Part shown: piece after piece, positions 26,570 to 36,855 of the stretch
Layout: every line of letters begins with the position of its first letter
Position numbering within the stretch: the stretch's first letter is position 1
Origin: Bartonella bilalgolemi
GTDB taxonomy: Bacteria > Pseudomonadota > Alphaproteobacteria > Rhizobiales > Rhizobiaceae
Reading direction: 5' to 3'
Assembly (NCBI RefSeq): GCF_023500045.1
Contig: NZ_JAMCOF010000002.1
Coordinates: 1 to 64,000 of the forward strand
Length of the DNA stretch: 64,000 bases
Notes under the pieces: model-generated
Database searches by the model: none
Told to the model about the DNA's origin: nothing
The model's input: only the letters and a program-made list of their open reading frames with translations
Translations under genes and position numbers: made by a program

Positions 26570-27997
26570 ATGGATTTGTTTCTTGAAAAATCAGTAGCAA
26601 CAAATGTGGCAGAGTTTAGTGTTTCTGAAATAGCAGGAGCTTTAAAGCGTATTGTTGAAGAAAAGTTTGGTTATGTACGAGTGCGTGGGGAGATATCAGG
26701 TTATCGCGGTGTACACGCTTCAGGACATGCCTATTTTGCTTTAAAAGACGATAAAGCTCGATTAGAAGCTGTTATTTGGCGAGGTGTAATAGAAAAGCTC
26801 CAATTTCCTCCTGAGGAAGGAATGGAAGTGGTTGCTGTAGGTAAGTTAACAACTTATCAGGGATCATCAAAATATCAAATTATTATTGACACTCTTGAGC
26901 CAACAGGGGTTGGCGCTTTGATGACTCTTTTAGAAAATCGTAAGAAAAAATTTGCAGATGAAGGCTTATTTGATAATGCAAAAAAGAAAAAGTTGCCTTA
27001 TATGCCTCGAATTATAGGAGTCGTGACATCACCAACAGGAGCTGTTATCCGTGATATTATTCATCGTATATCAGATCGTTTTCCTTTACATATTTTGGTT
27101 TGGCCTGTACGAGTTCAGGGAGAGACCAGTGGTCAAGAGGTGGCTGCTGCTATTGCTGGGTTTAATGCGTTGCCTTTAGAGAGTGCTCTATCTAAACCTG
27201 ATCTTATTATTGTGGCGCGTGGTGGGGGGAGTTTAGAAGATTTATGGGGATTTAATGATGAAGCAGTTGTCCGTGCCGTTAGTGCATCTGCTATTCCAAT
27301 TATTTCTGCAGTTGGACATGAAACAGATTGGACACTCATTGATTATGTTGCAGATTGGCGAGCACCCACTCCTACAGGAGCAGCAGAAAGAGCTGTACCA
27401 GTTAAATTCGATCTTGAAACGCAATTAGCCTCACTTAGTTTACGCTTTCGTGTGGGATCAGCGCGTTATTTTAGTTTTTATAAACAAAAATTATCTATTG
27501 TTGTACGAGGCCTTCCTACTGTTGATCAGTTATTTGCTTTGCCGCGGCGTAGCTTTGATGAAATTTCAAGCCGGTTGCAACGTGCTCTTTGTGTTAACTA
27601 TGATAAAAAACGTTTTTGTTTTTATACACTTGTTATTCGGCTTTCTCCACGTTTGTTGAATACTAAAAAAGCCCAACAAAATACAAAAGAGTATACAGTA
27701 CGTCTTCATCACGCTTTTTTACGTAATGTTGAAAAACAACGTGTCCAAATAGAAATGGCATTTAGACTTTTAAAAAGTACATCTTATCAAAGTATTTTAG
27801 AGCGTGGTTTTGTTTTAGCTTTAGGGCAAGAAAATAAACCAATTAAACGATTAGTGCAGTTTCCTAGAACAGGACAGATAAGCTTACGATTTTTTGATGG
27901 TGAAGTTAATGTTTCAACCTGTAATTCTGTTTCTAAAAATTTTCCAAAGTCTAAGTGTTTAAAGCGGCAGAAAGATGATCAAGGAACGCTTTTTTGA
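26570..27997 (+). CDS. xseA: Exodeoxyribonuclease VII large subunit
   Basis: A 475-residue protein. The N-terminal OB fold (about 12-105: [27 protein letters not shown]) and the catalytic domain are typical: [55 protein letters not shown] and [10 protein letters not shown]. It degrades single-stranded DNA with XseB, which is not nearby. ATG 26570 is preferred over an upstream TTG at 26558. No clear ribosome site is seen. The C-terminal part is normal, so the gene is intact. Confidence 0.95.
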   Translation: MDLFLEKSVATNVAEFSVSEIAGALKRIVEEKFGYVRVRGEISGYRGVHASGHAYFALKDDKARLEAVIWRGVIEKLQFPPEEGMEVVAVGKLTTYQGSSKYQIIIDTLEPTGVGALMTLLENRKKKFADEGLFDNAKKKKLPYMPRIIGVVTSPTGAVIRDIIHRISDRFPLHILVWPVRVQGETSGQEVAAAIAGFNALPLESALSKPDLIIVARGGGSLEDLWGFNDEAVVRAVSASAIPIISAVGHETDWTLIDYVADWRAPTPTGAAERAVPVKFDLETQLASLSLRFRVGSARYFSFYKQKLSIVVRGLPTVDQLFALPRRSFDEISSRLQRALCVNYDKKRFCFYTLVIRLSPRLLNTKKAQQNTKEYTVRLHHAFLRNVEKQRVQIEMAFRLLKSTSYQSILERGFVLALGQENKPIKRLVQFPRTGQISLRFFDGEVNVSTCNSVSKNFPKSKCLKRQKDDQGTLF

Positions 27998-28005
27998 TAT
28001 GGTGA

Positions 28006-28602
28006 ATGTTCATGCTTGATGAAGGTCTTCTTATGGGGAAGGATGGAAAAATTCGTTGTTCATGGGCAGGGACTGATCCACTTTATTGCGCTTATCATGA
28101 TGATATATGGGGAAAACCTGTTTTTGATGATCATCGTTTGTTTGCACAAATATGTCTTGAAGGTTTTCAAGCAGGGCTTTCTTGGTTAACAGTTTTAAGA
28201 AAAATATCCAATTTTCATCATGCTTTTGATTATTTTGATTTTGAAAAGATTGCACAGTATGATGAAGAAAAGATAGAAATATTAATGCAAGATAAAGGGA
28301 TTATTCGCCATCCAGGTAAGATTAGATCGGTTGTCAATAATGCTCTTAAAGCCCAGGAAATTATAGCAGAATGGAGCAGTTTATCTCGTTATTTTTGGTC
28401 TTTTCAGTTACTACAGTCTGAAAGATATGAGAAGACAGATTTTCAGATATGGAAAACTAATTCTGTAACTCCTGCTTCTATTCGTCTTTCTAAAGATTTA
28501 AAAAAGCGTGGTTGGACATTTGTTGGTCCTATTACTTGTTACGCTTTTATGCAGGCAGTAGGGATCGTTAATGATCATCTGGAAGGATGTTTTTGTCGAT
28601 AA
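28006..28602 (+). CDS. tag: DNA-3-methyladenine glycosylase I
   Basis: A 198-residue base-excision enzyme removing 3-methyladenine. Signatures are RCSWAGTDPLYCAYHDDIWGKPV and FEGFQAGLSWLTVL-type (here LEGFQAGLSWLTVL). Conserved Zn ligands lie near the termini (Cys and His in the N-terminal block, His and Cys in NDHLEGCFC). It starts 8 bases after xseA and is probably cotranscribed with it. Confidence 0.94.
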   Translation: MFMLDEGLLMGKDGKIRCSWAGTDPLYCAYHDDIWGKPVFDDHRLFAQICLEGFQAGLSWLTVLRKISNFHHAFDYFDFEKIAQYDEEKIEILMQDKGIIRHPGKIRSVVNNALKAQEIIAEWSSLSRYFWSFQLLQSERYEKTDFQIWKTNSVTPASIRLSKDLKKRGWTFVGPITCYAFMQAVGIVNDHLEGCFCR

Positions 28603-28961
28603 ATTTGTAAAATATTTAAGCACTATTGTAAAATTTTTATAATACGAAATAATATGGAGAAACTAATATTTGGCTGTTTATGCAGGGTGTATTAGATCTT
28701 AATGATGGATCTATTTTAAAATGAATAAAATGCATTGAGTTGTATGTTATCTTTTGATTATATTAGTCTTCAACAGTGATTGGAGGGATTGGTATTCTGT
28801 ATTTTTATAGAGTTTTGAAAACTTTAAATGCAAAGAGGGCTTGCTTTTTTTAGTTTGGTCTTTAAAAGTTAAATAGCTTTTAATCGAAATTTTCTGATGT
28901 GAATTCACTGATTTACATGTAAGTAGCTGATCTATATAATGAAATTCTGGAAGGAAAGTCC
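28603..28961. other. Intergenic region before peptide transporter
   Basis: About 360 AT-rich bases with no supported gene. It should hold the promoter of the transporter operon; I could not pick a box with confidence. Confidence 0.45.
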
Positions 28962-30581
28962 ATGAATATGAAAAAGAGTGTGTTTAAAGCGAGCTGTTTT
29001 TTTATTTCTACTCTTATGTTTATGAACATGTTTTGGCAAAAAACACTAGCAAAAGCACCTGGTGATACGCTCGTAATGGCGTGGAATCTTGATGCAATCA
29101 AGACGTTTGATCCAGCACAAATAAATGATGTTTATAGTCATGAAATTATTCTCAATATTTGCTCTAGCTTGGTTGATTCTTCTCCCGATAATGCAACTAA
29201 AATTGTCCCTAGTTTAGCAAAGAGTTGGGATGTTTCTGGCAAGAATAATACAGTAATTACTTTTCATTTGCGCGATGATTTGAAGTTTGCTGATGGTCGA
29301 TCTGCTAATGCTAGTGATCTTGTTTGGAGTATGAAACGGATTGTTAAATTGGATATGGCAGGTGCAGCAGCATTTAAAGAGTATGGTATTACCGAAGAAA
29401 CAGTTGATGCTGCTATTCAAGCGCTAGATGAAAAAACTGTTGTGATGAAATTTGATAAGCCATATCCAGCAGAGCTCATTCTTAATAGTATTGCCGCTAA
29501 TCGTGTTGCTCTTTTACTTGATCGTGAAACAATTATAAAACACGAGAAGAATGGTGATATGGGAAGCCAATATCTAACGACTCATTCTGCTTGTGTTGGA
29601 CCCTATCAGTTAATAAAATGGCGTGCAGGGGAAGCAGTGTTGTTGGGTGTTAATCCTCATTATTGGGCAGAAAAACCGAAGCTCAAAAAAGTTCTGATCC
29701 GTCATGTTGCTGAGCCAAGTACACAACGTTTGTTACTAGAAAAAAAAGATATCGATGTAGCACGTGATTTGACAGTAGAGATTTTAGAAGATCTTGAAGA
29801 AAAAACAGATGTTAGGATTGAAAAAAAATTACAGCCAGGCATGTTTTATTGGGGATTTAATATGACACATCCTATTTTAGCCCATGAAAAAGTGCGTTTG
29901 GCTATGCGTTATCTCATCGATTATGAAGGGCTTGGCAAAACAGTGTTGAAGGGTGTTGGTATTCCTCGTGCTAGTTTTATGCCTATCGGAAGTTTAGGGG
30001 CTTTAAATGAAAAAGAAGGGTTGCCTTTTAAGCTTGATCTTAAGAAGGCTAAACAGCTTTTAACTGAAGCAGGTTATCCAAATGGATTTCAAATAAGTGT
30101 TCTTATAGGGGCTTCTAATTCTTTGCAGATTATTCAAGCCATTCAAGATAATGCAGCAAAGGTTGGTATCCATCTTAAAATTCAACGTCTTGCAGGAACA
30201 CAGCTTTTTTCAAAAGTTTCTGCACGTGCTTTTGAAACAGTTATACTGGGATGGAATAGCGAATCTCTAGATCCTCATACGACAGCTTCACGGATTATTT
30301 ATAATCCTGATAATCGGTTTGAAACTAAAAATACAGCTTATCCTAGTTGGCAACATGGATATTTTGATGAAGAGATGAATCAACAAGTTCAAGACGCTTT
30401 GTTTGAAAAAGATGAAGCAAAACGAATACAAAGATATGTTGATTTACAAAACGAATTTATGCAAAAAGGACCTTATGCTTTTCTATATCAGAAATATAAT
30501 GTAGTAGCCATCTCTCCCGTTATTAAAAAATGGGTTTGGAATGGTGCCCCGCGCGTTTTCTATCACGCAATTGAAAAGTAA
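28962..30581 (+). CDS. Peptide ABC transporter substrate-binding protein (first copy)
   Basis: A 539-residue periplasmic binding protein of family 5. It has a signal peptide (about residues 1-31, ending KTLAKAP). LVMAWNLDAIKTFDPAQ begins the mature domain; ITFHLRDDLKFADGR and HSACVGPYQLIKW are family blocks. The start has a GGAAGGAAAG ribosome site. It is related along its whole length to the next gene, and they differ in likely ligand-contact regions. It probably binds peptides for the downstream permease. Confidence 0.93.
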   Translation: MNMKKSVFKASCFFISTLMFMNMFWQKTLAKAPGDTLVMAWNLDAIKTFDPAQINDVYSHEIILNICSSLVDSSPDNATKIVPSLAKSWDVSGKNNTVITFHLRDDLKFADGRSANASDLVWSMKRIVKLDMAGAAAFKEYGITEETVDAAIQALDEKTVVMKFDKPYPAELILNSIAANRVALLLDRETIIKHEKNGDMGSQYLTTHSACVGPYQLIKWRAGEAVLLGVNPHYWAEKPKLKKVLIRHVAEPSTQRLLLEKKDIDVARDLTVEILEDLEEKTDVRIEKKLQPGMFYWGFNMTHPILAHEKVRLAMRYLIDYEGLGKTVLKGVGIPRASFMPIGSLGALNEKEGLPFKLDLKKAKQLLTEAGYPNGFQISVLIGASNSLQIIQAIQDNAAKVGIHLKIQRLAGTQLFSKVSARAFETVILGWNSESLDPHTTASRIIYNPDNRFETKNTAYPSWQHGYFDEEMNQQVQDALFEKDEAKRIQRYVDLQNEFMQKGPYAFLYQKYNVVAISPVIKKWVWNGAPRVFYHAIEK

Positions 30582-30738
30582 ATGCATATTGTAATTATGT
30601 GAAATATAAAGGACAAGTAATTAGGGAAATGGAGTAAAAGTATATTTCTCTATACACAGGATAATAAGAATAAGATGCTGTATTATATTGAAAAGTCATC
30701 ATTGAGTTTTGTTTGAAAGGGTGAAGTAAATATACAAA

Positions 30739-32388
30739 ATGGAAACAAAATGGTTGTATAGGAAAATTTTTCAAAGAATTTATGCTTTATTAGGATCAAT
30801 TGTTTTTTTTAGTGGATTAATGCCAATAGTGCTGCATGCGTCACTTAAAAACACATTAACAATGGCATGGAATATTGATTCAATTACCAGTTTTGATCCA
30901 GCGCAATCTGTGGAAGTAGTAACGAGTGAATTATTAACTAATATTTGCAGTGCGTTAGTACAGTATGATCCACATAACTTCACAGAAATTCAGCCTGCCA
31001 TGGCCAAATCTTGGGATGTTTCAGATGATGGGAGAAAAATCATTTTTCATCTTCGTGATGATTTAAAATTTGATGATGGAAGATTAGCTACTGCACAAGA
31101 TCTTGCTTGGTCAATGCAACGGGTTGTTAAATTAGGATTGGGTTATGCTCAATCTTTAAAAGATTATGGATTTACTAAAGATAATGTTGAAACAAATATT
31201 CAAGCTCTCGATGATAAAACTTTACAAATGCAATTTGATAAACTTTATCCTCTGCGTCTTATATTGACTGTAATTGGGCAATCTTATGCTTCTGCTTTGC
31301 TTGATCGGCAGAAACTTGAAATGCACGCTGTTAATGATGATATGGGAAATAAATACTTAGCTACTCATTCGGCTTGTGTTGGTCCCTATAAATTAGTGCG
31401 TTGGTCTCCTGGAGAGCGGGTTGTTTTACAGGCAACACAACATTATTGGGGAGAAAAGCCAAAAATTGAGCGGATTTTAATATTTCATGTAGCTGACTCA
31501 GCGAGTCAGAGATTTCTTTTGGAAAAGGGTGTTGTAGATATATCCCGTGATCTCTCTTCAGAGGATATATTGGATATTGAGAAACAAGAAGGGCCTCTTG
31601 CAATTCATCGTGTTTTGCGTCCACAGTCTGTTTACCTTTCATTGAATAACAAGAATGTAATTTTTGCCGATGAAAAAGTACGTTTGGCATTTCGTTATCT
31701 AGTCGATTATGATATTCTTGGTAAAACTGTTTTAAAAGGGATTGCTATCCCTCGTGCAAGTTATATGCCCTTAGGGGTACCAGGCGCTTTAGATAAAAAA
31801 GAGGGTGTGCCATTTAAGTTGGATTTGAAAAAAGCAAAACAGTTAATTAATGAGGCGGGCTATGTAAATGGCTTTAAGGCTAATCTCTTAATTGGCAGTT
31901 TGTCCTATATGTCATCTGTTGCGCAGATTATTCAAGAAAATGCAAATAAAATTGGTATTGAACTCACCATTGAAAAAATGTCACAGGCCCAATTATTAAG
32001 CCGCGTTCGTAGTGGAAATTATGATGTTGCTATTATGAGTTGGAATACAGCTGATCCTGATGGACATGCATCTTCATGGAATCATGTTTTTAACCCTGAT
32101 CCAACATTCACTAAACCGTATAATATGCATTTGGCTTGGCGGGTTGGATATTATGATGCAAAGGCAAATAAGATGACGATGGATGCTTTATTCGAAAAAG
32201 ATAAAAGTAAACGCTTTGAGCAGTATCGGGAACTACAAAATTATATTTTAAATCACGGTCCTATGGCTTATTTATTCCAGACATATTATACTATTGGAAT
32301 AGGACCTGCAGTGAAAAAATGGGTCTGGAATAGTTTCAGACTTTATTATAATAAAGCTGAAAAATATATGCAATCAAATGATGAATGA
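30739..32388 (+). CDS. Peptide ABC transporter substrate-binding protein (second copy)
   Basis: A 549-residue paralogue of the preceding protein with a signal segment (about 10-35). It shares LTMAWNIDSITSFDPAQ, IFHLRDDLKFDDGR, HSACVGPYKLVRWSPGE and the GIAIPRASYMPLG segment. The two genes lie in tandem, 157 bases apart, followed by a single permease set. This suggests two ligand specificities served by one channel. No frameshift is visible in either copy. Confidence 0.93.
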   Translation: METKWLYRKIFQRIYALLGSIVFFSGLMPIVLHASLKNTLTMAWNIDSITSFDPAQSVEVVTSELLTNICSALVQYDPHNFTEIQPAMAKSWDVSDDGRKIIFHLRDDLKFDDGRLATAQDLAWSMQRVVKLGLGYAQSLKDYGFTKDNVETNIQALDDKTLQMQFDKLYPLRLILTVIGQSYASALLDRQKLEMHAVNDDMGNKYLATHSACVGPYKLVRWSPGERVVLQATQHYWGEKPKIERILIFHVADSASQRFLLEKGVVDISRDLSSEDILDIEKQEGPLAIHRVLRPQSVYLSLNNKNVIFADEKVRLAFRYLVDYDILGKTVLKGIAIPRASYMPLGVPGALDKKEGVPFKLDLKKAKQLINEAGYVNGFKANLLIGSLSYMSSVAQIIQENANKIGIELTIEKMSQAQLLSRVRSGNYDVAIMSWNTADPDGHASSWNHVFNPDPTFTKPYNMHLAWRVGYYDAKANKMTMDALFEKDKSKRFEQYRELQNYILNHGPMAYLFQTYYTIGIGPAVKKWVWNSFRLYYNKAEKYMQSNDE

Positions 32389-32478
32389 AGTCATATGTGA
32401 TGTATGGTTAAAATTTGTTTGACTGTGTGGCGGGAAATATCACCAGACTTATGTCTCATAAGTGGGTAGGGAAATATT

Positions 32479-33555
32479 ATGATAACTTCATCATTGTCAA
32501 AAACCGATATAGCGGTATTATCAAATCAGAAAAATTTTTATATATGGGTTTTTTTTGTAAAAGTTTTTAAGCTTTTGATTTCGGTATTTATTACGTTAAT
32601 TGGTTTAATAACAATTACTTTTTTTATTGGTCGCATTCTTCCTTTAGATCCTGTTATTGCTATTCTTGGAGATAATATCAGTCAAGAAGCTTATGATAAA
32701 ATGTTCTATCGCTTGGGCCTTGATCAGCCATTGATTATCCAATATTGGACCTATCTTCAAAATATTTTTCTGTTTGATTTTGGAGATTCTTTGATTTCAG
32801 GGCGCCCTATTTTAGAAGATATCATGCATGTATTTCCTCCAACGCTGGAATTAGCAACAGTTGCTATTATTATTGGTACAAGCTTTGGTATTCCATTTGG
32901 TATTATTGCAGCAATGTATCGTAATTCACCCACTGATTATTTTGTCCGTCTTTTTACATTGTGTGTTTATTCAACGCCAACTTTTTGGCTTGGGTTGATG
33001 GCATTATTGGTATTTTATACTAAGCTCGATTGGATTGGTGGTCCAGGACGTATTGATTTTATTTATGAATACTCTTTTGAAGTTAAGACGGGATTTTTTC
33101 TTTTGGATACTGCAATACAAGGGCAATGGGAGGCTTTTGGCAACGTTTTCAGCCATATTATTATGCCTGCTTTAATTCTAGCTTTTGGTGCTATGGCTTA
33201 TATTAGTCGTATGACTCGTGGATTTATGATTGAACAACTAAATCAAGAATATATTATTACTGCACGTGTTAAAGGATTATCATGGCGACAAACAGTCTGG
33301 AAGCATGCTTTCCGCAACGCTGCTGTTCAAATTATTACTGTTGTTGGACTTTCTTATGCTTTTTTATTAGAAGGTGCTGTGTTAACAGAAACCGTTTTTG
33401 CTTGGCCTGGATTTGGACGTTATTTAACTAATGCCCTTTTAGCAGGTGATATGAATGCGGTTGTAGCCTGTACATTGCTTATAGGGAGCTTCTTTATTGT
33501 TATTAATTTACTTTCTGATTTATTTTACAATATCTTCGATCCAAGGACACGTTAA
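32479..33555 (+). CDS. Peptide ABC transporter permease (DppB type)
   Basis: A 358-residue inner-membrane permease with about six membrane helices and the EAA loop ITARVKGLSWRQTVWKHAFRN. The N-terminus carries an extra hydrophilic stretch of about 25 residues. The family ending ETVFAWPGFGRYLTNALLAGDMNAV is present. It forms the channel with the next permease. Confidence 0.94.
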   Translation: MITSSLSKTDIAVLSNQKNFYIWVFFVKVFKLLISVFITLIGLITITFFIGRILPLDPVIAILGDNISQEAYDKMFYRLGLDQPLIIQYWTYLQNIFLFDFGDSLISGRPILEDIMHVFPPTLELATVAIIIGTSFGIPFGIIAAMYRNSPTDYFVRLFTLCVYSTPTFWLGLMALLVFYTKLDWIGGPGRIDFIYEYSFEVKTGFFLLDTAIQGQWEAFGNVFSHIIMPALILAFGAMAYISRMTRGFMIEQLNQEYIITARVKGLSWRQTVWKHAFRNAAVQIITVVGLSYAFLLEGAVLTETVFAWPGFGRYLTNALLAGDMNAVVACTLLIGSFFIVINLLSDLFYNIFDPRTR

Positions 33556-33558
33556 ATT

Positions 33559-34476
33559 ATGGCAATATTGCACGAGAATAAATCACAATTAAGACATTGG
33601 TTAAATGCGCCTGCTCCACAGTCAGTTATTCAGGCGAATACACAGAAATTTTATCATTCGTTCATCAGATTTTTTCATAATATTTCTGCTTTATTGGGTT
33701 TTGTTATTATTTTTTTTGTTATTTTGTGTGCGATTTTTGCACCTTGGATTGCTACCCATGATATTGTAAGCAATGACCTTGCTCATCGACTTCTGCCACC
33801 ATCTACATCGCATTATTTAGGAACAGATGAGTTAGGACGTGATATTTTTAGTCGCTTAATTTTTGGTATGCGTATTACCCTTTATATTGTTTTTCTAACT
33901 ACGATTATTGTGGCACCTATAGGGCTTATTGTAGGGACGACAGCTGGATATGTAGGAGGATGGGTTGATACAATTTTGATGCGTATTGTTGATGTTTTTC
34001 TTGCTTTTCCAAGTTTGATTTTAGCACTTGCTTTTTCAGCTGCTTTAGGACCAGGTATTGAAAATGCTGCAATTGCGATTTCAATTGCAGCATGGCCACC
34101 AATTGCACGTTTAGCGCGTGCTGAAACTCTGACAATACGCTCATCTGATTATGTTTCTGCTGTTCGTCTACAAGGAGCATCTTCTTGTCGAATTATTCTA
34201 TTCCATATCGCACCGATGTGTATTCCCTCGGTAATTGTACGGTTAACATTGAATATGTCTGCGATTATTTTAACGGCTGCAGGTCTTGGTTTTTTAGGAT
34301 TAGGTGCTCAGCCACCCAGTCCTGAATGGGGGGCTATGCTTTCAACCGGTCGTGAATTTATGATGACAAGTTGGTGGTTGGCAGCAGTTCCCGGTTGTGC
34401 AATATTGCTTACAAGCCTTGCTTTTAATCTTTTAGGCGATGGACTTCGTGATATATTGGACCCGCGCAATGAATAA
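33559..34476 (+). CDS. Peptide ABC transporter permease (DppC type)
   Basis: A 305-residue permease, second half of the heterodimeric channel. Features are HYLGTDELGRDIFSRLIFG, an EAA loop YVSAVRLQGASSCRIILFHI, and the closing GDGLRDILDPR. It begins three bases after dppB-type stop; the ATPase gene starts 8 bases before its end. Confidence 0.94.
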   Translation: MAILHENKSQLRHWLNAPAPQSVIQANTQKFYHSFIRFFHNISALLGFVIIFFVILCAIFAPWIATHDIVSNDLAHRLLPPSTSHYLGTDELGRDIFSRLIFGMRITLYIVFLTTIIVAPIGLIVGTTAGYVGGWVDTILMRIVDVFLAFPSLILALAFSAALGPGIENAAIAISIAAWPPIARLARAETLTIRSSDYVSAVRLQGASSCRIILFHIAPMCIPSVIVRLTLNMSAIILTAAGLGFLGLGAQPPSPEWGAMLSTGREFMMTSWWLAAVPGCAILLTSLAFNLLGDGLRDILDPRNE

Positions 34477-35338
34477 AAAATTATTAGAGATAGAAGATTT
34501 ACGCATTTCATTTCCTATAACAGGTGGTATTTCAGATGTTGTGCGTGGTGTTAGCTTTTCTGCTGGGAAAGAAAAAATTGGAATTGTTGGAGAATCTGGA
34601 TCCGGAAAATCAATAACTGGACGTGCGATTTTAAAACTAAATCCGAAGTCAGCAATCGTTAAAGCTAAAAAAATGCGTTTTGATGATATAGACTTATTAT
34701 CTGCGAATGAATCTCAGATGCGTGCTATTCGCGGAAAACGTATTGCAATGATTTTACAAGATCCAAAATATTCACTTAATCCGTTAATACGAATTGGGGA
34801 TCAGATCATAGAAGCTTACCGCGTTCATTATCGTGTTTCAAAAATAGATGCATGGGAACAGACAATTTCTATGTTAGAATCTGTTCATATTCGTAATCCT
34901 GAACATGTTATGCGATTATTTCCTCATGAAATATCAGGTGGAATGGGACAGCGGGTTATGATTGCTATGATGCTTATTTCAAAGCCTGATTTAATCATTG
35001 CTGATGAGCCAACATCTGCACTTGATATAACAGTTAGATCTCAGGTTTTAACGGTGTTGGATGAGCTTGTGACAAAATCTGGAATGGGTCTTATTTTCAT
35101 TAGTCATGATTTGAATATGATTGCTAATTTTTGTGATCGTGTTTTGGTAATGTATGCTGGTCGTATATTGGAAGAATTGTCAGCATCTGATTTGTCTCGT
35201 GCATGCCATCCCTACACAAAAGCTTTGTTGGCAAGTTTGCCACGGCTTGATAATCCAGTTGATGTTTTAGCTGTTCCTGAGCGGGATCCTAGTTGGTTAA
35301 ATGGACCTACGATTGTTAATGGTGTTGAAAGAGGTTAG
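34469..35338 (+). CDS. Peptide ABC transporter ATPase (DppD type)
   Basis: A 289-residue ATPase. Walker A is GESGSGKS, the signature is HEISGGMGQRVMIAMML (SGGMGQR), Walker B is LIIADEPTSALD, and the H-loop is ISHDL. The C-terminal oligopeptide-specific extension (CHPYTKALLASLPRL) is typical. ATG 34469 is used because it overlaps the permease by 8 bases; an upstream extension would be entirely within the permease. Confidence 0.93.
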   Translation: MNKKLLEIEDLRISFPITGGISDVVRGVSFSAGKEKIGIVGESGSGKSITGRAILKLNPKSAIVKAKKMRFDDIDLLSANESQMRAIRGKRIAMILQDPKYSLNPLIRIGDQIIEAYRVHYRVSKIDAWEQTISMLESVHIRNPEHVMRLFPHEISGGMGQRVMIAMMLISKPDLIIADEPTSALDITVRSQVLTVLDELVTKSGMGLIFISHDLNMIANFCDRVLVMYAGRILEELSASDLSRACHPYTKALLASLPRLDNPVDVLAVPERDPSWLNGPTIVNGVERG

Positions 35339-35339
35339 T

Positions 35340-36125
35340 ATGACCAATTGTGAAAATATTGTTGACGTTTCTGATTTATCTGTGACTTTTGGACGTAGTT
35401 ATCGAGCAGAGCCGGTTGTAAAAAATGTCAATTTTTATATTAAGCGTGGTGAAGCTTATGGTTTGATTGGTGAATCAGGATGCGGTAAATCAACTATTTT
35501 GAATGCATTAGTTGGATTGGTTCCCTGTTCTAGTGGACGTTTCATTTTTGATGGAAAAGAAGTCTCACAGAAAAAAGACAAGGCTTTTCTACGTCGTATT
35601 CAAATGGTCTTTCAAGATCCTTATGCGTCACTTCATCCAAGAAAAATGATTTATACTGCTCTTTCTGAGGCTCTTTCGATCCATAACATGGACAATAAAA
35701 AAGAACGGATAAATGATGTTTTGAATTCTGTTGGTTTAGGCTCTTCATTTTTTTATCGTTATCCACACGAGTTATCTGGAGGTCAACGTCAGCGTGTTGC
35801 TCTTGCTCGTGCTTTGATTATTGAACCGGCAGTTTTGTTACTTGATGAACCAACATCTGCATTGGATGTATCAGTGCAGGCTGAAATTTTAAATTTATTA
35901 AAATCATTACGAAAAGAAAAACGCTTGACTTATTTAATGGTTTCTCATGATCTTGCTGTTATTGCACATATATGTGAACGTGCTGGGATTATGCACAAAG
36001 GTATGATTATTGAAGAGTTAAGCAACGACGATTTACGTCGTTTACATTCAAAAAATGACTATACAAAAATGTTTTTTAAATCCAGTATTGAGGCTATTGT
36101 TCATAAAGAAGAGAGAACATTATAA
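35340..36125 (+). CDS. Peptide ABC transporter ATPase (DppF type)
   Basis: A 261-residue ATPase. Walker A is GESGCGKS, signature LSGGQRQR, Walker B LLLDEPTSALD and H-loop VSHDL. The Q-loop is in MVFQDPYASLHPRK. AGAGG precedes the ATG at 35340, one base after the upstream stop. It completes the importer; no binding protein or regulator follows. The C-terminal part is shorter than in classical DppF. Confidence 0.93.
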   Translation: MTNCENIVDVSDLSVTFGRSYRAEPVVKNVNFYIKRGEAYGLIGESGCGKSTILNALVGLVPCSSGRFIFDGKEVSQKKDKAFLRRIQMVFQDPYASLHPRKMIYTALSEALSIHNMDNKKERINDVLNSVGLGSSFFYRYPHELSGGQRQRVALARALIIEPAVLLLDEPTSALDVSVQAEILNLLKSLRKEKRLTYLMVSHDLAVIAHICERAGIMHKGMIIEELSNDDLRRLHSKNDYTKMFFKSSIEAIVHKEERTL

Positions 36126-36612
36126 GTATTATGAGGAGGCCAACTTTCTTTTTTAGATAGCTCTTCCCAAAGCTTGGTATTTAAAAAATATAGGGTAAGA
36201 AGATAAAATTTTAATGATAGGGTTAGGTTCTGTATATAGGATTACACATGGCTTCATTATAAATTCAAACAATCAATTCTGAATAACTAGTATTATTGTT
36301 GTGGTGATACTGCTTTTAACAATTTTCTTATTAAAATTGAAAATAAAAAAATGCAAAAAATAATGATTTATTTTTCTATGATTGTGTTTTTGTCGTTATC
36401 TTTTCTCCAATATAATTATATTAAGTCCTTGAGTGATTAAAGGATAGTATTGCTATAGAATTTTTCTTAATAATTTTTTTTTGAGAAGAGTTTATATATT
36501 TTTTCTTGATTTCTATTCATCGATTATAAAAAGTTATTTATAATAATTCAGTAGAATTAATGGAATTATATAATGAAAAATTTTCTAAAAAATGTCATAA
36601 AATAAACATCGG
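36126..36612. other. AT-rich intergenic region, no gene
   Basis: About 490 very AT-rich bases between the importer operon and tRNA-Met. I see no open frame, repeat or terminator that I would support. Confidence 0.5.
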
Positions 36613-36686
36613 TAGCGGAGGAGGGATTCGAACCCCCGACACAAGGATTATGATTCCTCTGCTCTAACCTACTGAGCTACTCCGCC
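36613..36686 (-). tRNA. tRNA-Met, elongator type (anticodon CAT)
   Basis: The minus strand begins GGCGGAGTAGCTCAG at 36686. The anticodon arm GAGGA-ATCATAA-TCCTT gives CAT, the T-arm is GGGGGTTCGAATCCC. The acceptor closes as CTCCGCT, and the next bases are ACCG, so CCA is not fully encoded. The sequence is of the elongator class, not initiator or Ile2. Confidence 0.93.
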
Positions 36687-36855
36687 AAAATAGATAAATC
36701 TTATAAGTTATTTTATCTTTGGCGGATACTAGAAGGTAGAATAGTGAGATGTCAAGCATCGTTTTTAAGCTTTTCTCTTGTTATTCTGTTTCATCCCGGA
36801 TATGGAATGAGTGAAAGTATGAATTTTATATTATTGACAGAATAAGGCATAAAAA

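Noticed and set aside
31361-31690. 109-codon minus-strand frame in the second binding protein
   Set aside because: Shadow of a well-supported gene on the plus strand.
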